From Candidatus Methanophagaceae archaeon (GTDB lineage: Archaea > Halobacteriota > Syntropharchaeia > Alkanophagales > Methanospirareceae), in NCBI GenBank assembly GCA_013374505.1, contig QENJ01000060.1, forward strand, positions 1 to 14,862: a DNA stretch of 14,862 nt. Direction: 5' to 3'. The position numbers were made by a program, and so were the translations under genes. Below, piece by piece: positions 14,276-14,862 of the stretch. The notes under the pieces were generated by a model that saw nothing but the letters and a program-made list of their open reading frames with translations, did not search any database and had not been told where the DNA came from. Positions within the stretch are counted from its first letter, which is position 1; each line of letters starts with the position of its first letter.

Positions 14276-14862
14276 ATGCTTAGATTGTGTATTGCTTGCA
14301 AAGGGTCGAGGTTATTATGCGGGCGGAAGTCATGTCCCATACTCACAGCGGCTTTGAAGCGAAGAACGGAAGTTGATAAGCTGGCAACGACACAGGAGTT
14401 CTTCGGGCCTTCTACTTCCGTCTTCGTTGGGCGCATGGGTTATCCCTCGGTAGGTGTGGGTCCGCTGACGGTGATGGAAAGTGAAGAGCTTAGCGTTGAA
14501 ATCGGAAGAATGGAAGAGCCAAGCGAATGGTTTGCTCAGGGTCTTGATATGGAAAAGATAATAGAACTGAGAAGTGCCACTTTACGTGCGAACAAGAGTG
14601 AAAATATAGCATCCAGGTCTAAGTTCGTCACGGACATGAGCGAAATAGTCATGGCGGAACGTCCGACAGATGTTGAGCTCGTCCTCAGGGGTAAACCATC
14701 ATTCAAATTCTCGTTCTCGGATATAATGCAACCGACAGGCGTCAGTATAGTAGTGGAGATTATGCGTGTGGCCGATAACCCGAAGATACCAAAGAAGGTT
14801 GAGCGAATAGTTTCTGATGATATAAGAGCGGTAGAAGCAGCGGCTGCACTTTATGGGATTGG
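14276..14862 (+). CDS. nreA: Nre-family archaeal DNA repair protein (3' end outside window)
   Basis: The first 195 codons are present and the frame is open to the window end; family members are about 400 residues. The N-terminus LCIACKGSRLLCGRKSCP carries C5-x2-C8 and C15-x4-C20, the zinc-binding set of the Nre family. Next come SVFVGRMGYPSVGVGPL (near 49-65), a strong family motif, and RSKFVTDMSEIVMAERPTDV near 123-142. Nre proteins were described in archaea as DNA-damage response proteins that interact with PCNA through a C-terminal PIP box, which would lie beyond this window and cannot be checked. GAGGGGTGA at 14262-14270 is the ribosome site. ATG 14276 is preferred over the in-frame ATG 14270, which overlaps that site. 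NreA versus NreB cannot be fully separated here. Confidence 0.87.
   Translation, partial: MLRLCIACKGSRLLCGRKSCPILTAALKRRTEVDKLATTQEFFGPSTSVFVGRMGYPSVGVGPLTVMESEELSVEIGRMEEPSEWFAQGLDMEKIIELRSATLRANKSENIASRSKFVTDMSEIVMAERPTDVELVLRGKPSFKFSFSDIMQPTGVSIVVEIMRVADNPKIPKKVERIVSDDIRAVEAAAALYGI

Noticed and set aside
1..14862. CRISPR arrays, insertion sequences, prophage genes or a defence island
   Set aside because: I saw no regularly spaced repeats, no transposase- or integrase-like frames and no phage structural genes. The only long repeats are the two signal peptidase domains.

Overview
The window reads as chromosomal DNA from an archaeon, most likely a euryarchaeote. The evidence is archaeal ribosomal protein L10e, a DUF373 membrane protein, an Nre-type DNA repair protein, archaeal Ser/His signal peptidases, an AglB/STT3-related protein, a class II tRNA-Leu without an encoded CCA, TATA-box promoters (for example at 10471-10480) and GGTGAT/GGAGG Shine-Dalgarno sites. 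The gene content would fit the methanogen/ANME-1/Syntrophoarchaeum part of the tree, but that placement is an inference and no gene here proves it. There is no CRISPR array, prophage or intact insertion sequence.

Left part (1-5000), mostly + strand: the last codons of an unidentified basic protein, a PHP-family phosphoesterase, acetylornithine aminotransferase (argD) and a second PHP phosphoesterase. These converge on mobA (- strand). Next come a small membrane/coiled-coil protein and an HTH-ACT regulator of amino acid metabolism, which ends at an 11-bp hairpin. The stretch after it (about 4362-4999) looks empty but is a decayed nicotinate phosphoribosyltransferase gene with two frameshifts, two in-frame TAG codons and two internal deletions.

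Middle (5000-10440): a free-standing protein equivalent to the soluble C-terminal domain of an STT3/AglB oligosaccharyltransferase, keeping the WWDY and DxxKxxxM motifs, converges on an orphan branched-chain amino acid permease (livH). The remaining - strand genes, in transcription order, are a two-domain LEA14/WHy-like anchored protein, a short signal peptidase I, a Yip1-signal peptidase fusion, ribosomal protein L10e and tRNA-Leu(UAG). The two signal peptidases are tandem paralogs whose 3' ends are almost identical in DNA (100 of 101 bases), which points to recent gene conversion.

Right part (10440-14862), + strand: a TTTATAAA promoter leads into a histone-deacetylase-like amidohydrolase, purF, a DUF373 membrane protein and an Nre-family DNA repair protein cut by the window end. 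Gaps of 25-28 bases suggest one operon. Most genes are ordinary housekeeping. The points most worth a second look are the lone STT3 C-terminal domain, the LEA14/signal peptidase cluster with its conversion tract, and the pncB pseudogene.
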